From: UBA10438 sp044238605
Lineage (GTDB): Bacteria; Bacteroidota; Ignavibacteria; Kapaibacteriales; Kapaibacteriaceae
Length of the DNA stretch: 21,883 nt
Direction of reading: 5' to 3'
NCBI GenBank assembly: GCA_044238605.1
Contig: JBIICY010000015.1
Coordinates: 1 to 21,883 of the forward strand
Shown: piece by piece, positions 14,525-21,883 of the stretch
Layout of the letters: each line of letters begins with the position of its first letter
How positions within the stretch are numbered: the first letter of the stretch is position 1
Notes under the pieces: model-generated
The model's database searches: none
Seen by the model: only the letters and a program-made list of their open reading frames with translations
What the model was told of the DNA's origin: nothing
Translations under genes and position numbers: made by a program

Positions 14525-17500
14525 TCACGCAACCTCCGCATATACACCTCTATCCCGCTCCGGGTAACTCTCATATACGTGCTCAAACACGGCTGCGCAT
14601 TTCTGCGAATAGAGTTCTGGCGAATACGCCTCTGGTAGCCCGCCCTCCAATGCGTCTTCAATTGCGAGTTTAAGCTTAGAGCGCGCGGACGTTTTCTGTC
14701 TCCAGTTCAATACGAGCAAGGTCTTGAGCTTGCCGAGCAATGTGCTGGCAACTTTCTTTATCTGGTCTCGCTCCTGAGTTGTTAACTCCGGTGCAGGACG
14801 CGTGAGTATGTCGAAGATCACAAGCTCTTCCTCGCTCATGTTTTCTCGGACGTGACGCTGCTCTTCCTCACTCAGACTATTGGAGAGCGTAAGGAGCTCA
14901 TTGTACAACGATTCAATCGTAGCGCTGCCTGCGTTGTAGTCTTCAATAAGTTCTTCGAACTTTTCGGCAAAGTCTGTACGTGTTCTATTAAGCAGCACGA
15001 GCTCTTCAAGTTTTGCTTTCACAGCAGCTTTGAGCACTTCAAGTTCTGTGTTCTTGTGCTTCGAATCATTGAAACGCTTCGCCAGCGTCTGAAAGTCTAT
15101 CTTGGATAGATCTAAGGGAGGGGGCGCTCCTTCCCTGATTGCATGTCCTGTGATTGAGGAGTCGAGAACTTCACCAATTCGGCCTAGGACGCTTGAAATG
15201 TCAATCGGGTTAGGATTGAGTCTTGCACGAATTGCATCTGCGAGGGTCGAGAAGCATGTTACGATGCTGGCGAACTCCAGTGCCGAAGGATCCGGCTTAA
15301 CAGCTCGATACAGCATAGAGATGAATCGCTCGTGACCAAAGAACTCACTACGCACCTGATCTGGTGAGATCAGCTTGTCCATTGCATTGTCGATCGACTC
15401 AAGGCGAGCGAGACTTCCTACTGTGGTTGCTTCAATCTCCGAAACCACGACGCCATGACTCGCACAGAATGTCGTTGCCTCCGCGATGGCTGAGCGCAAG
15501 GTATTGGCCAACTCAATCTTATCCTTAACGGGACGGCTTCCATCCTTCCCCGCACCGTAAAGGGCCAATGCCTTCTCAAGTGATGCGAATACATTGGCGT
15601 AGTCAACAATCACTCCGCTGTGCTTGCCAGGGAACACACGGTTTGCACGCGCAATTGTTTGCATCAGTGTGTGATTACGCATGGGTTTGTCGAGGTAGAC
15701 CGTTGAGCAGCTCGGAGCGTCGAAGCCTGTGAGCCACATCGCACACACAAACACGAGTCGGAGAGGGTCGGCTGTATCCTTGAATCGCTCGTCGAGACCG
15801 GGCTGAGACTCATTCATCCGACGCCTATGCTGCTCGATATCGAGACCAAGCTTTCGCATCTGCTCAATCTCGTTTTGCCCCGGAGAGACGATCACGGCCA
15901 TCTCCGTTTCAGTCAGAACGGCAAGACGGTTGCTCAATTCGTGAATTCGTGTTGCAAGCAGTGCTCGCTCAACTTCCGATTCTGTAACGGGCAGTCGATA
16001 CTTGAGCTCTGCTAACTGTCGAGATACGTGTGTTGTTTCGTCTGACCAATGCGCTCTGACTTTGTCGTACATCCTGATAGCTGTTGCCTTATCGATGGAC
16101 ACGACCATTGCCTTGCCCATAAAGCCACGTCCCAGGAAGTGCTGCACGATATCTTTCGCAACAGTCTCGAGTCGGTCATCCCGTGTGATAAGATGATACT
16201 GTCGTCCCAGAACCTTCTCGAGCTTCTCTTCCTGCTCGGAATCAAGCTCAGCCTCCTCGATCACGCGATAGATGTCATCGTTCAGATTAGGATTCACCAG
16301 CTGCAATTCCGGTGTGCGGTTTTCATAGAAGAGCGGGACCGTTGCACCATCTTCAATTGACTGTTGGAAGTCATAGATCGAGACGTAGTCGCCAAACACT
16401 TCCTTGGTCCGCTCTTCTCCTGCAATGAGCGGTGTTCCAGTGAATGCGAGAAACAGCGCTCGTGGCAGACTCGACCGCATGTTCAGTGCCAGAGTATCAT
16501 ACTGACTCCGATGAGCTTCATCTGTGAGGACGATAACATCTGATCTGTCAGTTAGTGCTTCGGGTGTCTGGAACTTGTGTATCAACGTGAACACGTACCG
16601 ATGATTTCCACGAAGTAACTCACGCAGGTGATTACCACTCGAGGCATGGCACTTGTCCCCTTCTGCATCGCTGACAGCTCCAACAGACTTAAACGTCTTT
16701 GCAATCTGTTCATCAAGCTCAACACGATCGGTCACCACAACAAACGTCCAGTTGCCAACGAGCTTGCGAAGCACCTTCTGCGCGAAGAACACCATCGAAA
16801 AACTCTTACCACTTCCCTGCGTCTGCCAGAATACCCCGCCCCTTCCGTGGCCCATGGAACGTGCCTGAAGCATGGAGGTAATGGCATTGTTGACGCCTAG
16901 GAACTGATGATTCTGTCCAATGACCTTTACAAGTCCGGCCTTGTGCTCCGAGAACAACGTAAAGTTCTCTACGATGTCAAGCAGACGCGTACGATCACAT
17001 GTTCCGCGTAACATCACTTCGAGTGATACGCGACGTGGCTCATCTTCGCGTTCAACGCGCTTCCATTCGAAGAAGCGTCCCCAATCGGCCGTTAGCGATC
17101 CGATCCGACTATCAGTGCCATTGCTGGCAATCAACACGGCGTTATACCAAAACAGCTGTGGTATCTGTTGCTTGTAGTGTGTAAGATTTTCATCGAAGGC
17201 CGCACGCGCCGGCACACCAGGCTTCTTGAGCTCTATCACTACCCACGGCAAGCCGTTGACAAACCCAATAAGGTCTGGTCGACAGGTATACAATGGACCA
17301 GTGACGCTGAACTGCGAAACAAGAAGAAAGTCGTTGCGCTCGGGATGCTCCCAATCAACAACACGGAGTCGTTCAGTCTTCTGTCCGCCATGCACATCAT
17401 CCGGCACAGACACCGCAATGCCGTCCTTCATGTGCGCGTACACCTCGCGATTAGCAGCCTCAAGACTCATCGAGGATCTATCACGCGTTAGCTCATCAAT

Positions 17501-17722
17501 GGCAGTTTGAATTGCTTCAGGGGGCATGCCAGGGTTTAGCAACATGAGCACGGTGCGCAATCGCTGCAGAAGGACAACCTCGCCCTTCGTCTCTCGTCCG
17601 AGCGCACCGCCTGCACCGAATGTCTCTTCCATTGCTGAAAGGGTCTGCCAGCCGAGCGCCGCAAACAACCCTATGGCGGGCTGCTCAACAAGTTGATCTT
17701 CGGTGTAGGCGTGTGGGCTCAT
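14525..17722 (-). CDS. hsdR: Type I restriction enzyme R subunit (endonuclease and translocase)
   Basis: 1065 residues, normal length for HsdR. The N-terminal nuclease domain holds the PD-(D/E)XK pattern: PDLIGF near 147-152 and VIELKK with E164 and K166. The SF2 translocase follows: TQGSGKS (Walker A, ~300), TDEAH (DEAH box, ~401), FTGTPL (motif III, ~425). Later motifs are LTGFDAP and QTIARANR. The C-terminal ~200 residues are helical and charged, as expected for the part that binds the methylase core. It cuts unmethylated DNA after ATP-driven translocation as part of an R2M2S complex. The ATG overlaps the hsdS stop (ATGA). No damage to any motif is visible. Confidence 0.97.
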   Translation of the reverse strand: MSPHAYTEDQLVEQPAIGLFAALGWQTLSAMEETFGAGGALGRETKGEVVLLQRLRTVLMLLNPGMPPEAIQTAIDELTRDRSSMSLEAANREVYAHMKDGIAVSVPDDVHGGQKTERLRVVDWEHPERNDFLLVSQFSVTGPLYTCRPDLIGFVNGLPWVVIELKKPGVPARAAFDENLTHYKQQIPQLFWYNAVLIASNGTDSRIGSLTADWGRFFEWKRVEREDEPRRVSLEVMLRGTCDRTRLLDIVENFTLFSEHKAGLVKVIGQNHQFLGVNNAITSMLQARSMGHGRGGVFWQTQGSGKSFSMVFFAQKVLRKLVGNWTFVVVTDRVELDEQIAKTFKSVGAVSDAEGDKCHASSGNHLRELLRGNHRYVFTLIHKFQTPEALTDRSDVIVLTDEAHRSQYDTLALNMRSSLPRALFLAFTGTPLIAGEERTKEVFGDYVSIYDFQQSIEDGATVPLFYENRTPELQLVNPNLNDDIYRVIEEAELDSEQEEKLEKVLGRQYHLITRDDRLETVAKDIVQHFLGRGFMGKAMVVSIDKATAIRMYDKVRAHWSDETTHVSRQLAELKYRLPVTESEVERALLATRIHELSNRLAVLTETEMAVIVSPGQNEIEQMRKLGLDIEQHRRRMNESQPGLDERFKDTADPLRLVFVCAMWLTGFDAPSCSTVYLDKPMRNHTLMQTIARANRVFPGKHSGVIVDYANVFASLEKALALYGAGKDGSRPVKDKIELANTLRSAIAEATTFCASHGVVVSEIEATTVGSLARLESIDNAMDKLISPDQVRSEFFGHERFISMLYRAVKPDPSALEFASIVTCFSTLADAIRARLNPNPIDISSVLGRIGEVLDSSITGHAIREGAPPPLDLSKIDFQTLAKRFNDSKHKNTELEVLKAAVKAKLEELVLLNRTRTDFAEKFEELIEDYNAGSATIESLYNELLTLSNSLSEEEQRHVRENMSEEELVIFDILTRPAPELTTQERDQIKKVASTLLGKLKTLLVLNWRQKTSARSKLKLAIEDALEGGLPEAYSPELYSQKCAAVFEHVYESYPERDRGVYAEVA

Positions 17723-18969
17723 GAGGGCAAAGCCTCCACATCGATCTGCCCCGAAAGCAACCTCGGCAGCAGTAGGTCACGTGTGCGTCGCAGGTTTAAG
17801 ATTTGGCGTTGGAGCGCCAGAACTTGTTCAGCCATCGGCACGGCGATAGCTTCAAAGCGCTCGACGATTTGGCTCGGTGGCTCCAAGAACTCGATGGTCT
17901 TGAATACGCCTCGACTGATTTCCTTAAATGTCGCGCCCGATGCCATGCGCTGAAACGTCGGCACGTTCTCTGTCAGCCAGTGGAACAGGAAGTAGAGCGG
18001 CACGCGGTCATTTGGCAGGCAAGTAATGAAGCCCTGATTGGTACAAGCTGGTTGTGTGTTGATCGCAATTGCGCCGATGGTGGCACGGCTCGTGAGCATT
18101 ACGCTGTGCGCTGGGAACATTCGCGCCGAGCTCTGCGCGAGTCCGCGCTCAGTAATGTGGTCGCTGGAATCGTCCATGAACATGGTGCCTGCGCCGGTCA
18201 GGTCACTTGGCGAATACCACTGAATCGTACCGCCGTCCCAGAAGTCCGCTTCCTTTCGTGATGGAGTGCCACCACCGGAAATCACAAATGCGTCGGCTAC
18301 AGCCTTCACCTCCCACCCCTGCGGAATCTCTCCTAGTGGCGACGGCACAAGCGGCACATTCTCATGTCCGGGATACCGGAAATTGACGAACCACTCGCGG
18401 TAGAGTGAACGCGCCATCTGTTCCAGAATCTTGATGCGCCGCTGGTTGTTTTCGATCAGCTCGTCGTAGGCCGACAAGATGCCCGCAATACGGCGTTGGA
18501 TGGGGAGTGGGGGGAGGCTGACAGGAAAGCTAGGGAACGTGGTGAGCGGAATGCGGTCAACGGTCGCCCCAGTCATCATGTTCTTCTTGATGACTTCACG
18601 CCAGGCAGGCGCGAAGAAGTAGTAGAGCAGGTATCCCGTATCGACTTTCTTCGGGTCGGTGCGAATCAGGGCCATGCGCCGCCCGAGACAGCCACGAAAT
18701 CCCTGCGGAATAACTGCGTAACGGTTGAGAGTTGCCTCGTAGGTGAAGACGATGTCCCCGGGCTTCGGTTCTACGCGGCGCGTCCAGGTTGAGTAATCCT
18801 CCTCGGCGATGTGTCGAATGTCGGACAAATCGAGATGGCCGTCGTCCGTCACATTCTTTATGCCAAGAAAAACCGGGCCAGCATCAGATGGTTTAGGCGT
18901 AGCATGCGGACCATCATAGAGCCCTTCGTAAAGCTCGCTGATGGGGACTGTCTTCCAAAGTGGTCGCAT
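17719..18969 (-). CDS. hsdS: Type I restriction-modification specificity subunit S
   Basis: 416 residues. Two target-recognition domains are each followed by a conserved helix. TRD1 covers ~1-160, then LPPLPIQRRIAGILSAYDEL and a coiled helix (IENNQRRIKILEQMARSL). TRD2 covers ~205-370, beginning GEIPQGWEV, then a second helix ending LRRTRDLLLPRLLSGQI. It sets the bipartite DNA target of the HsdM/HsdR complex. The half-sites cannot be read from sequence alone. The start lies 3 nt after the TAA of the 26-codon relay ORF, and the stop overlaps hsdR as ATGA, so S is translated in a coupled chain. Confidence 0.95.
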   Translation of the reverse strand: MRPLWKTVPISELYEGLYDGPHATPKPSDAGPVFLGIKNVTDDGHLDLSDIRHIAEEDYSTWTRRVEPKPGDIVFTYEATLNRYAVIPQGFRGCLGRRMALIRTDPKKVDTGYLLYYFFAPAWREVIKKNMMTGATVDRIPLTTFPSFPVSLPPLPIQRRIAGILSAYDELIENNQRRIKILEQMARSLYREWFVNFRYPGHENVPLVPSPLGEIPQGWEVKAVADAFVISGGGTPSRKEADFWDGGTIQWYSPSDLTGAGTMFMDDSSDHITERGLAQSSARMFPAHSVMLTSRATIGAIAINTQPACTNQGFITCLPNDRVPLYFLFHWLTENVPTFQRMASGATFKEISRGVFKTIEFLEPPSQIVERFEAIAVPMAEQVLALQRQILNLRRTRDLLLPRLLSGQIDVEALPS

Positions 18970-18972
18970 GGC

Positions 18973-19053
18973 TTACCCCAAAATCCCCGCCACATTTGCG
19001 GCGATGGTTTGTTCGAGTTCTTGCGCTTGGGCGTTGTTTGAACATTTACTCAT
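18973..19053 (-). CDS. 26-codon relay ORF: duplicated hsdM C-terminus between dinD and hsdS
   Basis: The ATG overlaps the dinD stop (ATGA at 19050-19053). It encodes MSKCSN followed by NAQAQELEQTIAANVAG and a short end, then TAA at 18973-18975, 3 nt before the hsdS ATG. The second part copies the last residues of HsdM (NAQARELEQTIAANVAG). It is probably too short to act as a protein. I infer that it carries ribosomes from dinD to hsdS and is left over from insertion of dinD at the original hsdM-hsdS junction. Confidence 0.5.
   Translation of the reverse strand: MSKCSNNAQAQELEQTIAANVAGILG
18982..19035 (-). repeat. 54-bp degenerate copy of the hsdM 3' end
   Basis: Matches 19916-19969 (the end of hsdM) with 5 mismatches in 54 bp by my count, including a central exact run of 24 bp. 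Same orientation; the dinD gene lies between the two copies. Confidence 0.9.
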
Positions 19054-19907
19054 GACTGATCCTCCGAACCTAAACCATCAGGATTAGCCAGCGATTTTTT
19101 CTCTTCAGAAGCCAAACGGCGCTCGACCTTCTTCACATCCTCGGCGGCGGGCAACGTCTCGGGGCGGATGCCGCGTTCGAGCAATGTGTTGCGGACTGCC
19201 TTGTTGTTGGTGACATGTTCCTGCGAGATTGCCAACTCGCTCTGCATGCCATGCTGCCTGGCATTGAAGATGGTGATCTCCGTGGCGAAGTCCTTCGCCT
19301 TAAGGATGATCGTCGGTGCGAAGTCCGCCAGTGGCCGGTTGTCGGGCACCTTCCATTGTGCCTTCATCGCCTGCGTCGATTTGCCAAACAGAGCCTGATC
19401 TCCCTTGCTGCGAATCAACGCAAAATCACTATTGCCGCCGGTTTGCTCGAAGATCACGTCTGAGAGTTCTTTCTCGGTAGCGCTTAGCTTTTTGCGGGCC
19501 GAGACCCGCTCGCTGTCCAGAAGTCGCTGTTCGATAAGTTCCGCACGACGCGTCTGCATCGCAAAGTAAGTCTGCGCAAAAGCAATCTCCTGCTTTCTGG
19601 CATCGCCGTTCTGAGCGATCAAATAGCAGGCGTAGCGGGTCAGCAAGATGTCCTCGATTTCCCGCTGGCTGCCGGAGCCAAGATCTACCATTTTGGTGAC
19701 GTCAACAAAATGGTCTGCCACCGAATGACCTGAGACCTCGCACGCCGTCTTTGCCTTCGAAATGGCGGTCGTGCTGAAGTTGCGCCATTCCATGTAGCCC
19801 AACAGGTGCTGTAGATCGCGAGCCAGCCAGTACTCAACGCCGCCCTCGGACTGCTGGGCGTGGTCTTCAAAGTCAGCTGTCAGTCTCTGGATGAGTTCCG
19901 TTTTCAT
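19050..19907 (-). CDS. dinD: DNA damage-inducible protein D (BRO-N/DinD family) inside the RM operon
   Basis: 285 residues, matching DinD in length and order. VEYWLARDLQHLLGYMEWRN is the BRO-N-like opening, followed by DVTKMVDLGSGSQREIED and LLTRYACYLIAQNGD. Further hallmarks are FGKSTQAMKAQW, FAPTIILKAKDFATEITIFN, and VTNNKAVRNTLLERGIRPE. In E. coli DinD is an SOS-induced protein reported to act on RecA filaments; homologues are often found inside type I RM loci, where the role is not settled. The ATG overlaps the hsdM stop (ATGA), and no LexA-like box can be expected inside the operon, so here it is probably expressed with the methylase rather than by its own damage response. Confidence 0.9.
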   Translation of the reverse strand: MKTELIQRLTADFEDHAQQSEGGVEYWLARDLQHLLGYMEWRNFSTTAISKAKTACEVSGHSVADHFVDVTKMVDLGSGSQREIEDILLTRYACYLIAQNGDARKQEIAFAQTYFAMQTRRAELIEQRLLDSERVSARKKLSATEKELSDVIFEQTGGNSDFALIRSKGDQALFGKSTQAMKAQWKVPDNRPLADFAPTIILKAKDFATEITIFNARQHGMQSELAISQEHVTNNKAVRNTLLERGIRPETLPAAEDVKKVERRLASEEKKSLANPDGLGSEDQS

Positions 19908-21535
19908 GATTGCAACATCCCTGCCACGTTCGCGGCGATGGTTTGTTCGAGTTCTCGCGCTTGGGCGTTCAGCCTTTCGAGCTCCTCGTTCAACGTCTCC
20001 AGTTGCGTCTTGAAGTCCTCGTCGCTCACCTCTTCGCCAGGGGCAACGCCTACGTAACGTCCAGGGTTAAGCGACCAGCCTTGAGCTTCGATCTCGGCCA
20101 GCGTTGCCGCCTTACATAGACCAGGCACGTCGGCATAGACTGGCGCGCCTTTTTCATTCTGACCAAACACTTCCATCAGCTTGTTCGCTGTCTCCTGGCC
20201 ACCAACCGTCAGGTCTGGCGCTTCACCACGGTAGAGGCGAACTAGATTGGCAATAAAGCCAATCTGCGCAGGCGTCCAATCGCGATGGGCTCGGTCTATC
20301 TGCCGGTAGATATGGCGTGCGTCAATGAAGAGCACAGTGTCAGCGCGGTTGGTCTTCGCTTTGCCACGGTCCAGGAACCAAAGCGTGCAGGGCAGCGTGA
20401 CGGTGTAGAACATATTTGGGCCAACGGCAACCATCACGTCGACTGCGCGAGCTTCGATAAGCTTCTGTCGTAGTTCCTGCTCAGATGAACGAGCATCTGA
20501 AGCAGAATTCGCCATGACGAAGCCTGCTCGCCCCTTCTCATTCAGCGATGAATAGAACAGCTGAATCCAGAGGTAGTTGGCATTATCTGTCTTCGGTAGA
20601 CCGAACGGGAAACGACGTCCAGCGCCAACCATATCCTTGAGTCGTTCCTTATCAACCGAATCAACATTGAATGGTGGATTAGCAAGAACGAAGTCAAACT
20701 GACCAGTGGCCGTATGCGGATCATCGTAGTAGCTATTCACATTGCCGCCGTGGCGTACGTCTCCCTCTAATCCGTGCACCGCGAGGTTCAGTCGTGCAAG
20801 ACGTCCAGTTTCATCTGTCTTTTCAACACCACAAATGGCAAGCTCTGCAGCGGGATTCTTATGGTGCTCTTCAACGAAGCGCGCCGACTGCACGAACATT
20901 CCACCGGAACCGCAGGCAGGATCAAGAATTCGTCCATGGTATGGCTCGATCACTTCGGTCAGCAGCCGAACGATACTCGAGGGCGTATAGAACTCTCCGC
21001 CTCCCTGTCCCTCGCTCATGGCAAAAGCACCGAGGAAGTACTCATAGATGCGTCCAAACGCATCAAACTCAAGCGTCGCGGGGATCTCTGAAATCGTCCT
21101 CAGCAACTCCTTCAAGAGCGTGCTAGTAAAAAGATTAAACGTCTTTGGAAGAACACCCGCAAGCTGCGGATTATGCTTCTCTACTTCGCGCATTGCCGCG
21201 TTTACTTTCGCACCAACATCTTCTGCTTCTGGCAATGACAACAAGTAATCAAAGCGAGCCTCAGGGGCCAAGTACAACACGTTGTCGGCATGATACGCTG
21301 ATGGTTCGTCAACACGGCTAGAGCGACGTAACGACGCACCCCCTGCCTCCAACTTTGCCCGCTGCATTGCAAAACGCACCTCTGCGAAGCGCAGAAATAT
21401 CAACCCAAGAATAGGACCCGAGTACTCCTGCGACCGCAATCCAGAGTTAGCGCGAAAATCACATGCGGCAGCCCATAGTCGGCGCTCAAGGTCTGCTGAT
21501 TGATCATCTTTTTGAGAGGGGGCTATCCAGTGCAT
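19904..21535 (-). CDS. hsdM: Type I restriction-modification N6-adenine methyltransferase subunit M
   Basis: 543 residues, normal length for HsdM. The N-terminal HsdM_N helical domain (LERRLWAAACDFRANSGLRS, IFLRFAEVRF) is followed by the SAM-binding motif I DPACGSGG near 203-210. The catalytic motif IV NPPF is at N286 (FVLANPPFN). The C-terminus is a coiled-coil-like helix (TLNEELERLNAQARELEQTI) that contacts HsdS. It methylates adenine in the target set by HsdS and protects host DNA. First gene of the operon; no clear Shine-Dalgarno precedes the ATG. Its last codons are duplicated after dinD (18982-19035). Catalytic motifs look intact. Confidence 0.97.
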   Translation of the reverse strand: MHWIAPSQKDDQSADLERRLWAAACDFRANSGLRSQEYSGPILGLIFLRFAEVRFAMQRAKLEAGGASLRRSSRVDEPSAYHADNVLYLAPEARFDYLLSLPEAEDVGAKVNAAMREVEKHNPQLAGVLPKTFNLFTSTLLKELLRTISEIPATLEFDAFGRIYEYFLGAFAMSEGQGGGEFYTPSSIVRLLTEVIEPYHGRILDPACGSGGMFVQSARFVEEHHKNPAAELAICGVEKTDETGRLARLNLAVHGLEGDVRHGGNVNSYYDDPHTATGQFDFVLANPPFNVDSVDKERLKDMVGAGRRFPFGLPKTDNANYLWIQLFYSSLNEKGRAGFVMANSASDARSSEQELRQKLIEARAVDVMVAVGPNMFYTVTLPCTLWFLDRGKAKTNRADTVLFIDARHIYRQIDRAHRDWTPAQIGFIANLVRLYRGEAPDLTVGGQETANKLMEVFGQNEKGAPVYADVPGLCKAATLAEIEAQGWSLNPGRYVGVAPGEEVSDEDFKTQLETLNEELERLNAQARELEQTIAANVAGMLQS

Positions 21536-21607
21536 TATATCTATTTCTGAAATGAAAATCTGGTCGATAGTGTCGCGCGATAAAATTACGTACTTAGAGA
21601 GCTATTA

Positions 21608-21634
21608 CTCTTTGTTCTCTTTGTTCTCTTTGTT
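21608..21634. repeat. 9-bp tandem repeat x3 upstream of hsdM
   Basis: CTCTTTGTT three times without mismatch, ending 73-99 bp upstream of the hsdM start; a partial fourth unit (CCCTCTATT) follows. Confidence 0.85.
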
Positions 21635-21686
21635 CCCTCTATTCCGCCAGTGCGATTGGAGTTCGACTAATTGTCAACTATAATGA

Positions 21687-21695
21687 GGGGGGGGG
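21687..21695. repeat. G9 homopolymer upstream of hsdM
   Basis: Nine consecutive G on the + strand (C9 on the coding strand), ~152 bp upstream of hsdM. Length suited to slipped-strand variation. Confidence 0.85.
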
Positions 21696-21757
21696 ACATC
21701 ACACTGAGCTACATCATAGTGAAGGTCAAATTACGCACCAGAATTGGTCACAAACAT

Positions 21758-21883
21758 TGATCTTCCCCCGGCTTCATTGACAGTGAGTACGATCATTAGT
21801 TAGCGAAGATAGACGTTCCTCGAATTCAATCGGTGTTAGGTTGCCGATCCCTGAATGTAGACGCTTACGATTGTAGAATAGGT
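21758..21883 (-). mobile_element. IS3-family element, 3' end of transposase (runs off the window)
   Basis: The terminal sequence TGATCTTCCCCCGGCTTCA starts at 21758. On the - strand the transposase C-terminus reads LFYNRKRLHSGIG, then LTPIEFEERLSSLTNDRTHC, stopping at 21774-21776. This is the RLHSxLGYxTPxxFE end of an IS3-family OrfB (DDE integrase core). The frame is open to the window edge, so the element may be complete outside. Orientation is the same as the remnant at 9741-9866. Confidence 0.85.

Larger units (their letters stand above)
21536..21757 (-). promoter_or_regulatory. Likely promoter and leader region of the hsd operon
   Basis: 222 bp between the IS end and hsdM, A/T-rich close to the start. 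It contains a G9 tract (21687-21695) and a 9-bp triplication (21608-21634). A TTGACA occurs on the - strand around 21667-21675, but I see no matching -10 at normal spacing, so no exact promoter is claimed. Repeats of this kind upstream of an RM operon could make expression vary by slippage. Confidence 0.4.

Noticed and set aside
21608..21634. CRISPR-like repeats upstream of hsdM
   Set aside because: Units are 9 bp and directly adjacent with no spacers; no cas gene is present.
9741..21883. Intact composite transposon
   Set aside because: The left IS is reduced to its last 126 bp, the copies differ by about 20%, and the bases flanking the two ends do not match as a target duplication.
1..21883. 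tRNA or rRNA genes
   Set aside because: No cloverleaf-like or rRNA-like stretch was noticed in the intergenic gaps, all of which are short.

Overview
The window looks like a chromosomal segment from a member of the Bacteroidota or a neighbouring phylum (Kapaibacteriota, Ignavibacteriota or Chlorobiota type). The first gene and the beta-helix gene both encode secreted proteins ending in a type IX secretion (T9SS, Por) C-terminal sorting domain. The first consists of repeated Ig/PKD/SprB-like modules, and several genes lack a clear Shine-Dalgarno sequence. This placement is inferred from protein style only; no rRNA or other marker gene is present.

Left part (1-8943), surface and envelope genes. 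A large modular adhesin-like protein, cut by the window start, overlaps by ATGA an outer-membrane protein with two OmpA-like peptidoglycan-binding domains. Both are on the + strand. Everything from 4691 onward is on the - strand: a parallel beta-helix T9SS cargo protein whose 3' end overlaps the OmpA gene, an AAA ATPase of the DUF4143 family preceded by a 40-bp interrupted palindrome, and a small secreted beta-barrel-like protein.

Right part (9016-21883), a roughly 12-kb accessory island. A Schlafen-AlbA_2/HATPase_c_4 regulator gene has lost its 5' part to an IS3-family element, of which only the last 126 bp remain (9741-9866). The same end of a related but not identical IS3-family element lies at 21758-21883 in the same orientation, so two IS3-type ends bracket the island. 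Inside are eight very small genes (63-113 aa) in a row, all on the - strand. They encode signal-peptide or single-membrane-segment proteins, include two paralogous pairs, and are separated by two families of short palindromes. I recognise no function for them. Then comes an unrecognised secreted 392-aa protein, followed by a complete type I restriction-modification operon transcribed hsdM - dinD - hsdS - hsdR.

The most informative structure is in the RM operon. A dinD gene lies between hsdM and hsdS, and a degenerate 54-bp copy of the 3' end of hsdM follows dinD. This makes a 26-codon ORF that starts on the dinD stop codon (ATGA) and stops just before hsdS. It reads as the scar of an insertion that kept translational coupling through the operon. 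Upstream of hsdM there are a G9 tract and a 9-bp tandem triplication, which could be phase-variable. The small-gene array is the other candidate for an undescribed system.
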